Shown: positions 1-11,038 of the stretch, piece by piece
Layout of the letters: every line of letters starts with the position of its first letter
Numbering within the stretch: the first letter of the stretch is position 1
NCBI GenBank assembly: GCA_038277395.1
Contig: CM076190.1
Coordinates: forward strand, 227,946,082 to 228,010,081
Origin: Dryocosmus kuriphilus
Lineage: Eukaryota > Arthropoda > Insecta > Hymenoptera > Cynipidae
Length of the DNA: 64,000 bases
Direction of reading: 5' to 3'
Notes under the pieces: model-generated
The model's database searches: none
What the model saw: the letters and a program-made list of their open reading frames with translations, nothing else
Told to the model about the DNA's origin: nothing
Position numbers and translations under genes: made by a program

Positions 1-189
1 ATAAACATAGAATGTGTGTCGAAAGAAATAATTAGAACAATTTATATCTAAATAAAAATATCAAGGAGTGCCGAATCTACCTTCAGTGTCAGATCGCGTG
101 TTTCCAAAAATGCAAAATTAAGGGTACCGATCAAATGTTAGTTATAAAACGAAATTTGGGATGTGCAATAAAATTGCAACATCACAACA

Positions 190-1393
190 CAAATTTGTTT
201 GAAAACTGGGGTAAAGCCGGGAAATGTAGTTCAAAATGCAATTAAAATATTTGTTTTGTATTTCAGACACTGTCTTTGGAGCCGATCAGCTAACGGATTC
301 TTTGCTTAGTTTTAATCCTCACACTGGAGATGTGTAGCACATCCTCTTTATCCAAAATCAGTATGTCGATGGGAGGAATGGATTTCGACTATGTTGGAAA
401 CAATCTGTATTGATCCAACACAGAATTTAATTCTATCGAAGTCTACAGTATGAGGACGGGAATGAAATTAGATATTCCATTTCAGAACTTATTTTTCGGA
501 ACTTATTAAATTTCGTTTTTCTTTATTTTTTTAAAAAACATTTCAGATTATTTACAAATTTTTTAAATTTCAGAATAATGTATGTTGTGGTTCAACTGAA
601 GAATAAAGAATACCATATTACAAAAATAGATATGGCCGGATTGTCCAAATCGGAAGCTTTCGTCATAAAGGATAAATTAATTGGACCCAGGATATCTCTC
701 GCTTACGATTTTGAAAAAGAGAAATTATATTGGGCCGATGAAGGCACTGGACGAATCGACAGTATTTCCCAAAACAGTTTCTATACAAAAAATTTAAAAA
801 TTTATAGGAAGAGTCAAGGCGTAACATTGTAAATTGAAGACTAGAAATGTAAAAAATGATAAATTAGTAGTTCTTGAATCTTGAATTTTAAGAGAGTAAC
901 TTGAAAAAAAAAAATATATTTCTGATTGCAATAGAATTGAGATCAATGTTAAATAAAATAATCAAATTTCAGATGATGATCAAAAGCTTTTTCGCACTGG
1001 ACTCACCAAACTCGTAAGCCTAGCAATTCTTGGACGATTTGTATTTTGGACACAACGTGGATCCAAACAATTATTCTGGAGTGATAAGAATAATTCTGTT
1101 TTTGTAAGAAAAGCAATTAATATTCGTGAGTATTCGAAAATAGCAAGCATTTTTTTTGAAATGCATCTATTTGGGTAATAATAAATTTAAAATTAATTCT
1201 TATAGCCGTAGCTGAAAATTTGTCTGTGATGCATTTGGTGTCTTTACACGGAAGGTCTGCAGCAAAAAATGCTTTCAGCGAGTCACAGGGTTCTCTTTGT
1301 TCACACATCTGCATTGTAAAAATCGATTTCGGCTTTGTAAGTAAAAATAAATTCTTTATGCACTTAAAATTAAAATCTAGATTTTCATTTTTA
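190..1393 (+). repeat. Left arm of LRP-fragment inverted duplication
   Basis: This stretch matches the reverse complement of 3177-3466 joined to about 10110-11038. Similarity ends near position 190 on the left and near 11038 on the right. It covers exons and introns alike, so it is a genomic duplication and not a retrocopy. Confidence 0.5.
267..1336 (+). pseudogene. LDL-receptor-related YWTD/EGF gene fragment, left arm
   Basis: Four exon-like blocks are visible: 267 to about 500, 574 to about 790, 973-1103 and 1206-1336. AG acceptors precede them, and GT donors follow the last two (GTAAGA at 1104, GTAAGT at 1337). Translations show beta-propeller features: a GMDFDYVGNNLY stretch in exon 1, KLYWADEGTGRIDSIS in exon 2 and FVFWTQRG in exon 3. 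Exon 4 has a Cys-containing EGF-like stretch (SLCSHIC). LDL-receptor class B propellers followed by EGF modules are the norm in LRP and vitellogenin-receptor proteins, which bind ligands at the cell surface. Exon 1 has a TAG after HTGDV, a frame change just before MGGMDF, and a TGA where a Trp is expected in LYW. It is therefore a non-functional partial copy. The parent gene is not in the window. Family confidence is good; the exact member is unknown. Confidence 0.5.
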
Positions 1394-3176
1394 CATTGTC
1401 ATCTCAATGAGAAGGTATTAGTTTTATGTGAAAACTGAATTTCGCGGATTTCATGAAATCTCGACGTTTCGTGACCCCCTGAATCTGAAAAACATGTTTT
1501 ACGTTGGTGTCTGTCTGTCGTTGTCGTCGTCGTTGTCGTTGTAGTCTGTTAGCACGATAACTTTCGAAGGACTAGTCGGATTGGATTGCGCTTTGGCTAC
1601 TTTTTAAGGCGTAAAAAGTAAGGACGAGTTCGTTAACCAGCGGTTTTTGACCAACGGTTATGGTTTTATCCATTCAAAACTGTTTTCACAAAATCATAAA
1701 ATCCATTTTCCGGCTAAACTATGCGAGATACAGAAAATATGTATATAACCAAAATTGTTTATCTTAAAAAAGTCTACGAATTTTGTCTTGACCGTTTTTT
1801 TATAAAGTACACGGTTTTTGTTTTAATCGAGAAAACGTTATTAAAAATGAAAAAAAGTGGTTTCCCGCAAAAATATTCAAGGTACACAAAAAACTGTAAT
1901 AAACAAAGTTCTTTAATTCAAGAAGATTAAGAAGTTAACACAAAATTTGTAGATCCTCTTGAGCTAAATAACTTTGTTTATTACAGTTTTTTGTGCACCT
2001 TGAATATTTTGGCGGGAAACCATAGTTTTTCATTTTTAATAACGTATTCTCGATTAAAATAAAAACCGTGCATTGTATCAAAAAACGGTTAACACAAAAT
2101 TTGTAGATTTTTTTGAAACGAACTATTTAACTTTCATATATATTCTCTTGTATCTCGTATAGTTTAGCCGAAATATGGATTTTTAGTTTTTGTAAAAACC
2201 GTTTTTGATGGACAAAACCATAACCATTAGTCAAAAGTGGCTGCTTAAGAAGCTCGTCCTTTCATGAATAAACTATTTGCTGGATTGAAAAATGCGTTTC
2301 AGAAAATTCGTAGGTTTTTCCAAGATGAACAATTCTGTTGAACAATATTTTTTTCGTATCTTGCATATTTTTCCTGAAAAACGGATTTATTTATATTTCA
2401 TAACGTATTTCACGAATAACTCCAAAACTATGCGTCTCTACGGAAAAATTATTAAGAGAAAATTTGTAGAACTTTTCGAGCTAAATAACTTTGTTTATTA
2501 TAATTTTTGTCGTATCTTGCATAGTTTGGCAGAAAATTTGAATTTTTTATTTTTTAATAGCGTTTTCTCGATTAAAACCAAAATCGTGCATTTTAGCAAA
2601 AAACGGTTAAGACAAAATTTGTAGATCTTTTCGAGGCGAACAAATTTATTTATTATTATTTTTTTCGTATCTTGAATATTTTGGAGGGAAACCACAGTTT
2701 TTCATTTTTAATAACGTTTTCTCGATTAAAACAAAAACCGTGTACTTTATGAAAAAAGCTCTTTAGACAAAAATCGTAGACTTTTTTAAGATAAACAATT
2801 TTATTTATATAAGTATTTTCTTTATTTCGCATAGTTTAGCCGGAAAATGGATTTTTTGATTTTGTGAAAACAGTTTTGGATGGATAAAACCATAACCGTT
2901 GATCAAAAACCCCTGGTTAACGAACTCGTCCTTACTTTTTACGCCTTAAAAAGTAGCCAAAGAGCAATAAAATCCGATTAGTCCTTCGAAAGTTATCGTG
3001 CTAACAGACTACAATGACAACGACGACGACAACGACGACAACGACAACGTCAGACAGACACCAACGTAAAACATGTTTTTTCAGATTCAGGGGGTCACGA
3101 AACGTCGAGATTTCATGAAATCCGCGAAAGTCAGTTTTCACAGAAAACTAATACCTTCTCATTGAGATGAGAATGT
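1394..3176. mobile_element. Foldback element at the axis of the LRP palindrome
   Basis: The two ends are inverted copies: 1394 to about 1700 mirrors about 2840 to 3176. The termini read as a short palindrome (TACATTGTCATCTCAATGAG on the left; its near complement ends at 3176). Inside lie a GTTGTCGTCGTCGTTGTCG-type tract (1517-1545, mirrored at 3010-3050) and subrepeats of about 150 bp. Each subrepeat has a CAAAATTTGTAGA-like core (about 1945, 2095, 2462, 2615, 2767). A smaller palindrome is centred near 1937. There is no transposase. Long modular inverted repeats without a transposase are the hallmark of Foldback-type elements; the class is inferred from structure. Related ends occur at 14918, 24590, 25510 and 36790. 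Confidence 0.5.
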
Positions 3177-3232
3177 AGAAATGAAAATCTAGATTTAAGT
3201 TTTAAATGCATAAAGAATTTATTTTTACTTAC

Positions 3233-3366
3233 AAAGCCGAAAGCGATTTTTACAATGCAGATGTGTGAACAAAGAGAACCCTGTGACTCGCTGGAAGCAT
3301 GTTTTGTTGCAAACCTTCCGTGTAAAGACACCAAATGTATCACAGACAAATTGTCAGCTACACCTA
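3233..3366 (-). pseudogene. LRP-fragment exon 4, right arm copy
   Basis: This is the reverse complement of the 1206-1336 exon, with its donor (GTAAGT on the minus strand) and acceptor kept. The frame reads open through SLCSHIC. It lies just outside the foldback element and is separated from exons 1-3 of the same arm by the Helentron inserted near 3467. Confidence 0.5.
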
Positions 3367-3466
3367 TAAGAATTAATTTTAAATTTATTATTACACAATT
3401 AGATGCATTTCAGAAAAAAAAAATACTTGCTATTTTCGAATACTCACGAATATTAATTGCTTTTTT

Positions 3467-3950
3467 TTTTACCGACTTCGAAAAAAGGAGGAAGTTCTCA
3501 ATTCGACCTGTAACTTTTTTTATGTTTGTCCAGCGATTATTTGGAAACTACTGGACCGATTTGAATGAATCTTTTTTTAAATGAAAGAAGATTGTCCCCC
3601 GGTGGTCCCATTCCAATTCTGTAAGAATCGGTCCAGTAATCGACCAGTAATTTAGTTAACTGACTTCTTTAATGTATACCCTGTGTCATGTTGACAAATT
3701 ATCGCGCAGCTCTTCGCTTATTATTTTTTGTACCGACTTCGAAAAAGGAGGAGGTTCTTTATTTTATTAATCACGTTAAAAAAAATAATGTTAAAAAAAA
3801 AGTCGGTTAAAAATAACCCAGAAATCAGCACGTGGAGGTGGCTGCGTTGCGAGTTCCACCCGGCTCCTACCCAACCACCCGACCAAATGTAGGAACAGGA
3901 CTGACGATATAACAAAAAAAATCAGAAATCCAATGCAAATCTATTTTATA
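3467..3950. repeat. Helentron left terminal region with two terminal motifs
   Basis: ACCGACTTCGAAAAAAGGAG at 3471 recurs at 3732, both reading inward on plus, with AAGTCGGTT near 3802. This may be the element's own 3' end preceded by a short non-autonomous relative. No coding is seen. Confidence 0.5.
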
Positions 3951-3952
3951 TT

Positions 3953-5656
3953 TCATGCAGAGGTATTAGGAAGATTTATGTTGTCCCTGCGTGGAAGACT
4001 TCTTAATCTTTGCATTTCTTTGAGCGCTTTAGAATCGTGGGGTTTTTTTAATAATTTGTTGCTACCTAAGTCAGATATCGCTATGCCGTCTAAAGTCTTC
4101 ACTCTGCTGAGCGCTACGTAAGCTTGGCCTTTGGCAAATAATTTTTTGCCAAAGTCGACCACAGCCTTATTGAGTGTGACGCCTTGCAATTTATGGACTG
4201 TCACAGCCCAACTCAGTATTATCGGGAGCATTCTACGCTCAACGTCTCCATATCCCCTCGTTGCTTGGAATGTTGTAGTGACAGGAGCGACTGCGACTAA
4301 ACCATTAGAATCTTTCATTCGAGCTCCTACTGTGTCATCATAGAACTTAATTAACACCGTTTCTGGCAATTGTCCAAATTCTAATTGGTCTTTTCGGAGT
4401 GCTGGCCATTTAAACTGTTCAACTACTCCCATTGCACCATTGACTATTCCATCTGAGATTGAAATATTACGTCTAAGCATCACACGTGATCCTCTGGCTA
4501 GCTTTATCGTGTGTAGAAGACCTCCGCAGTTGTTCACGTCCGCAGGAATAACGTTGCTTGGTGGTTTTCTTCCGTAGGTCGCAGGCTCACGAGATTCATC
4601 AACTGCGGTCATCACATAAATATGAGACGACTCGGCAACGATGTTAGTCATTTTCAAATTGTATTCATCGACCAATTTTATCGTTGGATATATTCTAACC
4701 GCTGCACCATCTGCGAAATTCCCCGTTAGTTCCACCCTTCTTCTCTCGCACAATAATTCTAACTGGCCAGTGGTTAGTTCGCCGAATCGCAGGTTGTTTA
4801 ACAAATCTATGAATTCAACATCATTCTGCTGTCTCATATTAATGGTCATTTCGCAGAAAGAGAACTGTCGCCAGAGATGTATTTCTGCCGCACACCATGG
4901 TGGTTGTTCAAAGCACCAGTGACCTTTTACTGGCGGAAGCTGCATAATGTCGCCAAAGAGCAATATATTCACTCCACCGAATAACCTGTCTTTGTTTTTA
5001 AATTCTTGCAGTCTCAGATGTATCATACGTAGAATCTCATAAGAAACCATTGATATCTCATCTATGATCAGCCATTTGATGTAACGCCATTTTCTTCTCT
5101 CTTCCTCGAGACGCTGGCCTGTCATCTTCCGATACGCCATGGGCTTACCCTTTTCTATTGGCAGAGAAAAAACCGAGTGTAGGGTTTTGCCCAATATCTG
5201 GTGAGCAGCAGCACCAGTTAAAGCAGTAACTTCGATAAACTGTGGTTTGGCCAACACATCCACTGTAGGGCCATAATAGCGCTTCACATGCTCAACCAAC
5301 AGCTTCAAAGTAAACGACTTTCCACTGCCAGCCCCGCCCGTTATGAACTGCAACATTTCAGTTTCATCGCCTCTTATATCTTTTTCGATGGCTGTAGTCA
5401 CTTCGCTGAAGAGCTCCTTTTGTTGTACATTCAGACTTCTCACACCAGCAACAAATGCATCATATGGTATTCCTGCAATTTCTTCTTCGGCTAAACAGAA
5501 ATCATCTGGATCATGTATTATTTGTTCATCCGCATGAACTGCAGGCTCGTCATCGTTTAATTCGTTCACAGCTTCACGAACAACATTAAAGGCTACAGTT
5601 TGGGCCAGAGCCTGCTGAATGATCGGTTCTATGTGAGCAAACCCTTCTGTGCTCAT
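3953..5656 (-). pseudogene. Helentron Pif1-like helicase domain
   Basis: This 567-residue open stretch is the C-terminal helicase of the Rep-Hel polyprotein, which would unwind DNA during rolling-circle transposition. Visible motifs are Walker A GGAGSGKS at residues 107-114, Walker B LIIDEISMVS, the GDIMQLPPV motif, NGAMGVVEQF, and the C-terminal pair VTVHKLQGVTLNKAVVDFG and YVALSRVKTL. The helicase part is continuous to its stop at 3953 and has no internal nonsense codon. It is out of frame with the Rep part: near 5650 the upstream frame runs on as a short nonsense tail, so one frameshift separates them. The apparent ATG at 5656 is probably internal to the original protein. Homology to Pif1/Helitron helicases is strong; activity of this copy is unlikely because the Rep part is broken. 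Confidence 0.5.
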
Positions 5657-6656
5657 ACTTTCCGAGTAAAGGCCTAAGTTCTTGTTGTCGCCTAATGAAA
5701 CAGGCTTCTGCAGACTCGCCCTCTAGTAGAAGTTCGTTTTCATTCCGAAACGGTATATGACAGACGATTAAGCTGTAGTAATATCCCTCTCTGTCACTGT
5801 TCAACGTGTAATACCGAGTGCGCAGCACAGCTGATTTGCTTCGTATTCGTATGCGTGTGCGATTCCTCAGAGTTATACGCCTCAAACTTTCTTCCTCCAT
5901 ATTTTCATTTAGTTCGATATCTCCATCATCTTCTGCCCAGACTTTACTCGACACCGTTTCGTATCTGACAGCAAATTCAGCCAAGCTTAAATCTTCGAGT
6001 TCAACTGGTCTCTCAATGTAACGATCAAAGATGTTATTGAATGTTGAAGCTTCGTCACCTTCTAATCGTAAAATTCGAAATCTTTGATCAGGCTTGCAGC
6101 TATTGACAAAAACAGCCTTGCGTGAAGACATTTTCAGTGGTAGATGACACAGTCTATAAGCGCATTCGGGGGCACTGACTAACCGCAAAGAAAGGATGGC
6201 CATTGACACGGAAAACAACTGATTCCAAACATTTCCACCTCGTTTTTTTGCCTTTTGTATCGCTTCTTTGACGACATCCCCAGTTTCATTTGGCTCACAC
6301 TTACTGGCATATTTTGCTACGTAATATGCAACGGCAGTAACAGAACCGCATGACTGTATATCCATATTTCCTTCCCAGAGAGTCAGGAGGTCAGGATTAT
6401 AATTATTTACAAGCACTTCATCAGCAGTTCTTCGCAAGATGCAAAAACGCCCGTTGTCTGTAAGAGCTTCATCAGGACCTAAGCACGCTGTTTGATCACT
6501 GACTGGTCTGGGAAATCCAAATCGACAAATACAGTTGTTACGATCTTTGTAACAAGTGGAAGTGTGTTTGTGAATTTGCACGGTTTCAACTATATGTCCT
6601 AATACTTCGTCGTCAGCGTTCAGTGAGCAAGACACAAGTTTGTCAATCAAATCCAT
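5586..6656 (-). pseudogene. Helentron Rep, tyrosine-motif part
   Basis: This is the second half of the Rep region, 356 residues. YYVAKYASK at residues 111-119 matches the YxxKY-type catalytic tyrosine motif of Helitron HUH nucleases. A Cys-rich stretch (CYKDRNNCICRFGFPRP, residues 35-51) precedes it, as usual in Helitron Rep proteins. The frame is continuous with the HUH part upstream except for one TGA at 6690-6692, directly after HLHMLIW. At its downstream end, after GKYE, the frame is lost and the helicase continues in another frame. Family assignment is secure. The copy cannot yield full-length Rep-Hel without readthrough and a frameshift. Confidence 0.5.
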
Positions 6657-6689
6657 ACCTTGTCTTGTCGCGAAATCTGGAATATTTTC

Positions 6690-7334
6690 TCACCAGATCA
6701 ACATGTGCAAATGAGGACTTCCTCTGTTTTGGAACTCTATCCTGTACCAGAAATCTATTATTCGTCCACCTAAGCAGTCGGGATTATTTTTCAAGTATCG
6801 GATTAGTGCATTGATTCGTACCATAAATTGCCTTGCGATGATCACGGGATAACGTTGAACTAAGGCCAGCCTTTCGGAGAAGGTCAGATCTTTATTTTCA
6901 CTTAGATCACGATCAGTAGCAATGAGCAACGCTTCCAGCATATCCAACCAGTTCAGGTTATTACAGGAGAATGTTAAAAACCATGTGGGAGCTCCTAAAC
7001 TCCTGACCATTGCAATTAATTCTGAACAAACACGTCTCCAGTACGATGCGGATCCTCTTATGTTTCGCATAATAAGATGCATATTATCTATCAAACCCTG
7101 AGGTGTGTTATCTCCTTGTCGCATTCTACATGACACTGATACACTAGCTTTAGCACGAAAGTATTCAACAATGGATAACGCAAAGAAGAGGTAGTCTGTC
7201 CGTTGGAATCGTCTATCACTGCCCATTACGTGTGCTTGGAAATAATCTAAAGCGCTTATGGGAATATCACGCGGCTCACCAAAACCATTTCTGCCATCAG
7301 GGAAAAGAAAATACCAAGCCAATTCTTCTATACG
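6690..7334 (-). pseudogene. Helentron Rep, Helitron_like_N/HUH part
   Basis: This is the N-terminal Rep domain. It contains the conserved block SAYxxR-like SASYWRRVC, TWFLTFSCNNLNW, and at its end EFQNRGSPHLHMLIW, whose HLH is the metal-binding HUH motif. It would nick and rejoin single-stranded DNA together with the downstream tyrosines. In frame it starts directly after a TGA (7335-7337) that ends the upstream protease-like module. The next codons (Arg-Ile-Glu-Glu-Leu) keep the frame open, so this is a nonsense mutation and not a natural start. A second TGA follows the HUH motif. There is no ATG at the head. Confidence 0.5.
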
Positions 7335-8300
7335 TCATTCTCTTTCAATGTTTAGAGGCGGTGCTATTTTTCTGCGGACATCGACTAATCGTGCAGGTCC
7401 ATCATTTGAATTATTATTGTCGACAGTAACAACGCTTTCCACGTCAGGTATGTGATCATATATTGAGTGAAGCATATTGGTGGTGAAGAGAACTTGAATT
7501 TCCGTTCCTAATTCTCTATTTTTAACAGTAGAATCTGTCTCTGTAGCATCAGCTTCAGTTGTTATGGGTAGACTTCCATTTACCGATAGCTGTGGCTCGG
7601 ATGGATTTTGACTATCACGTGGTTGATCTTCTACACTTTCTGGCGTTATCTCTAATGGAGTCAGAGTATATACATTTAACGTCAGTTCATGACCAGTTTT
7701 CGCAGACAAGTTTCGTCGTAAAATGTCGTGTACATCGTCAATATTTCGAAAACGCATGCAGCAAGCGACACCGCTCTTTGGTGCTTTACAGCATTTGGGT
7801 CCTCTCGAATGAGAATCAAACAACCAGAAATGAGTCACATTAGCTTGGTTATTACGGTATAAAGCAACTGATATCAGGTTGGCTGTAAGTATTCCATAGC
7901 TATGTTCTGAGAAGAAAGCGGTTAGAGCATTTTTCAAGTTTGGAAATCCAGCATCAGTATTATCATTAATTAGATGGCCGTTCAAACGAACTTCATCAGA
8001 AACATGGATATCAACATTGCGATCGTTATATGTCACACGAGATTGAAGTTCTGTCACCCGCAAATATTGCGTATTCGTTTCCAATGGATTAGGAGCGATG
8101 CGGTTCGCCATACATTCTCGGTAGAACCTATCTCCTGAAACGAGTATATAGTCGATATCACTTGCGTACCACTTATTTGGATCAAGTAGACAGAATGCAA
8201 TGCAAGCAATCGCTGCTATTGCTGTGCACTGATTTCCACGAGAACTGACATCAAACCTCTCGTTGGCTTGATGGAATGCCCCACGCAAAATTGATATGTC
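7335..8300 (-). pseudogene. Helentron cysteine-protease-like module
   Basis: About 320 residues lie between the unknown module and Rep in one frame. Near the start SSRGNQCTAIAAIA has a candidate nucleophile Cys. About 135 residues later THFWLFDSHSRGPKCC gives a His/Asp-His pair, the order seen in papain-fold deubiquitinase-like proteases (herpes-tegument type, C76). OTU-like or related cysteine proteases occur in some Helitron-like elements. The C-terminal third is rich in Glu, Ser and Thr and looks disordered. The module is bounded by TAG (8301-8303) upstream and TGA (7335-7337) downstream, both in the frame of its neighbours. Protease identity is inferred from motifs. It could instead be a catalytically idle relative. 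Confidence 0.5.
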
Positions 8301-8891
8301 CTACGACAAAACGACGTATCTACTAACTGAATCAGGTGCTAGTCTCTGAACATCTCCATCTGGATTCCTAATTATAGGATCATCAACAATTTGTACTAGT
8401 TGAGCAACGTCAATATTATCGGGGAAGAATGGAACAACATCATGATACAGAGGATTATTCTTCATTAGCCACAGCAAGGCTACTTTTAGTTTGCGAATAT
8501 CGACTTTCAGTTGTCTTATGTGCTCTACATTTTCCAGACTCTCTGCAACTATGACAATTCCAGCTTGGCTTAATCGTAACGGAAGCTGTTCAGACAATTC
8601 AACAACGTCTTGCGCAAATAGAATAACTTGTCCCCTGCACCAGTCTTGACTGAATCGATTCTGTACTTTAATGATTTTGAGATGAGGCACAATTCTGCTC
8701 AGGAGTTGTTGTTCAATATCTGACAAATTGGTCAATTCCTCAGGCACACATGATATTTCCATTTTATTCCAAAATGCTTGAGGTGGGATTTTTCGTTTTC
8801 TAAGATTAGTTGTACAAAGAGAGCAGGCCAAAACACTCCCCAATTCTACTACATCTGAAGGCATGATCGATGACAATTGAGTTGTAATCAA
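8301..8891 (-). pseudogene. Helentron module of unknown function, amino-terminal half
   Basis: This is a 196-residue open stretch with no ATG at its head; the first codon is TTG. It holds a CSLCTTNLRKRKIPPQAFWN segment, suggesting one metal-binding half, and a mixed alpha/beta region ending SRYVVLS. A TAG at 8301-8303 stops it; the frame then continues into the protease-like module. A comparable unnamed domain commonly precedes Rep in large animal Helitron proteins. I do not recognise an enzymatic motif. It is one reading frame off from the basic segment upstream, so a frameshift lies near 8889. Confidence 0.5.
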
Positions 8892-9142
8892 ATTGCACTT
8901 GATAGTCGCTGGCGTACCAGACTAAGTCGATGTTCCTTTTGAGATTTCGTTTCTTTTGATAATTTAGAACATATATATTCTCGCATCCGGGCGAGTCTCT
9001 TCACACATTTGCTACGAGACTCCTGGCGACGAACTTCCGACATTTTCTTTCTTGCACGAAAAAGGCGTTCAGATTTAGTCTCTTGCGTCTCGTGCAAACG
9101 GTCCTTCCTCTTACGCGCGGCACCATTGCTTGGTCGACCCAT
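8888..9142 (-). pseudogene. Helentron basic N-terminal segment
   Basis: The 84-residue segment starts with ATG at 9142 (MGRPSNGAARKRKDRLHETQ) and is very rich in Arg, Lys and Glu with repeated RxxRLxRxRE-like heptads. Such charged repeats form the N-terminus of many Helitron polyproteins and probably act as DNA-binding or coiled-coil sequence. It ends at TGA 8888-8890, while the next module continues in a neighbouring frame. This is the likely true translation start because no longer upstream frame is seen before the AT-rich leader. Confidence 0.5.
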
Positions 9143-9228
9143 ATTTTCATGTAGATAAAATATGATAGTCAGCCATTACAACTAAAAAGTCTGAAATTAC
9201 AATTAAAAAGTCTGAAAGAAAAAAATTT

Positions 9229-10110
9229 AAAAAAAAAAACCGACTTCGAAAAAAAATAAACTAAAAAAAACCGACTTCGAAAGAAATAAACTAAAAAGTA
9301 TTTAAAAAATTAACTAAAAAGTATGAAATAATCTATCAAAACCTTTTCGAAGTCGGCGCCGAATTCCAAATTTAGATATAGTGTCTCGCACACCTGTGCA
9401 CAGGTCGATTCAACATCAGCTCGAAATTGTACAGCTTAGACGTAAACGCAGTATTTCACCGAACTGGTCTTTTATCAATGGACATAAACGCTTCATAAAG
9501 AACAATAGATGCAACAATCTTCTTTATATGATAGCTATCGGCCAAACCAGCAATTATACTTAAGGTGATATGGTTGCAATTTCAACTGCGAGAAATTTAT
9601 CGCCCATTGCATTAATACACAGGCAGTCGACACTTGCCCCCTAGCGGCCACTAGAAATAACTAATGCATACTATTCATAATATTACATTCAGAGAGTTAT
9701 ATTGAAAGATGACTTAATAATAAGAAGTTAATAATAATAATAAGTTAATAACAAGTTAAGTATAATTGCTGCTTTGGCCGACAAAAACATCAAAGTTCCG
9801 GTACAGCGGCGAATATTGGAAGGGAAAACGTGTCTCAACTCTCCCTAGAGGATCTCTAGGTAGGTGTAATGGCCAACGACGCTGAGATCGAGTCAATTCC
9901 CTTGTACAATTTCGAGCTGATGTTGAATCGACCTGTGCCCAGGTGTGAGAGACACTATATCTAAATTTGGAATTCGGCGCCGACTTCGAAAAGGTTTTGA
10001 TAGATTATTTCATACTTTTTAGTTTATTTTTTTAATACTTTTTAGTTTATTTTTTTTCGGAGTCTGTTTTTTTTAGTTTATTTTTTTTCGAAGTCGGTTT
10101 TTTTTTTTCA
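9229..10110. repeat. 882-bp inverted-repeat unit at the Helentron 5' side
   Basis: Bases 9229-9435 are nearly the exact reverse complement of 9902-10110: about 207-bp arms with only scattered differences. The centre (9436-9901) is non-coding. The outer ends carry the ACCGACTTCG motif. It is either the element's own 5' foldback or a separate non-autonomous element. Confidence 0.5.
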
Positions 10111-10127
10111 AAAAATTTTTTTCTTAC

Positions 10128-10961
10128 AAAAACAGCATTATTCTTATCAGTCCAGAATAATTGCTTGGATCCACGTTGTGTCCAAAATACAAATCCTCCA
10201 AGAATTGCTAGGGTTACGGGATTGGTGAGTCCAGTGCGAAAAAGCTTTTGATCATCATCTGAAATTTGATTATTTTATTTAACATTGACCTCAATTCTAT
10301 TGCAATCTGAAATATAATTTTTTTTTAGTTGCTCTCTTAAAATTCAAGATTCAAGAACTACTAATTTATCATTTTTTACATTTCTAGTCTTCAATTTACA
10401 ATGTTACGCCTTGACTCTTTCTATAAATTTTAAAATTTTTTGTTTAGAAACTGTTTTGGGAAATACTGTCGATTCGTCCAGTGCCTTCATCGGTCCAATA
10501 TAATCTCTCTTTTTCAAAATCGTAAGCGAGATATATCCTGGGTCCAATTAATTTATCCTTTATGACGAAAGCTTCCGATTTGGACAATCCGGCCATATCT
10601 ATTTTTGTAATATGGTATTCTTTATTCTTCAGTTGAACCACAACATACATTATTCTGAAATTTAAAAAATTTGTAAATAATCTGAAATCTTTTTTAAAAA
10701 AATAAAGAAAAATGGAATTTAATAAATTCTGAAAAATAAGTTCTGAAATGGAATATCTAATTTCATTTCCGTCCTCATACTGCAGACTTCGATAGAATTA
10801 AATTCTGCGTTGGACCAATACAGATTGTTTCCAACATAGTCGAAATCCATTCCTCCCATCTACATACTGATTTTGGATAAAAAGAATGTGGTTCACATCT
10901 ACAGTGTGAGGATGAAAACTAAACAAAGAATCCGTTAGCTGATCGCCTCCAGAGACAGTGT
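10128..10961 (-). pseudogene. LRP-fragment exons 1-3, right arm copy
   Basis: On the minus strand, exon 1 runs from 10961 to about 10750, exon 2 from 10654 to about 10440 and exon 3 from 10258 to 10128. All are preceded by AG and exon 3 is followed by GTAAG. This copy is better kept than the left one: Asn stands where the left copy has a TAG in exon 1, the Trp of LYW is intact, and exon 2 reads RLYWTDEGTGRIDSIS. However, it shares the frame change before MGGMDF, so that lesion predates the duplication. It is separated from exon 4 (3233-3366) by the Helentron. Confidence 0.5.
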
Positions 10962-11038
10962 CTGAAATTTAAAATAAATATTTTAATTGCAGTTTGAACT
11001 ACATTTCCCGGCTTTACCCCAGTTTTCAAACAAATTTG

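Larger units (their letters stand above)
3467..10110 (-). mobile_element. Helentron-like rolling-circle transposon
   Basis: Its ends carry the inverted motif ACCGACTTCGAAAA (3471 on plus; complement near 10095). It splits a T-run in the right LRP arm: AATTGCTTTT lies at the left edge and the continuation CTTACAAAAACAG resumes at 10123. Coding is on the minus strand, with a HUH Rep and a Pif1-like helicase in one polyprotein. Short inverted terminal motifs, insertion into a T-run and an extra cysteine-protease module fit Helentron/Helitron2-type elements better than canonical Helitrons, which have 5'-TC and CTRR-3' ends. The polyprotein is broken, so this copy is not autonomous. Exact ends are uncertain because the terminal motif recurs at 3731, 9239 and 9270. 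Confidence 0.5.

Noticed and set aside
1500..1560. GTC/GTT repeat tract as a coding poly-Val or poly-Asp segment
   Set aside because: It is a microsatellite shared by all foldback ends; open frames are short and not conserved.
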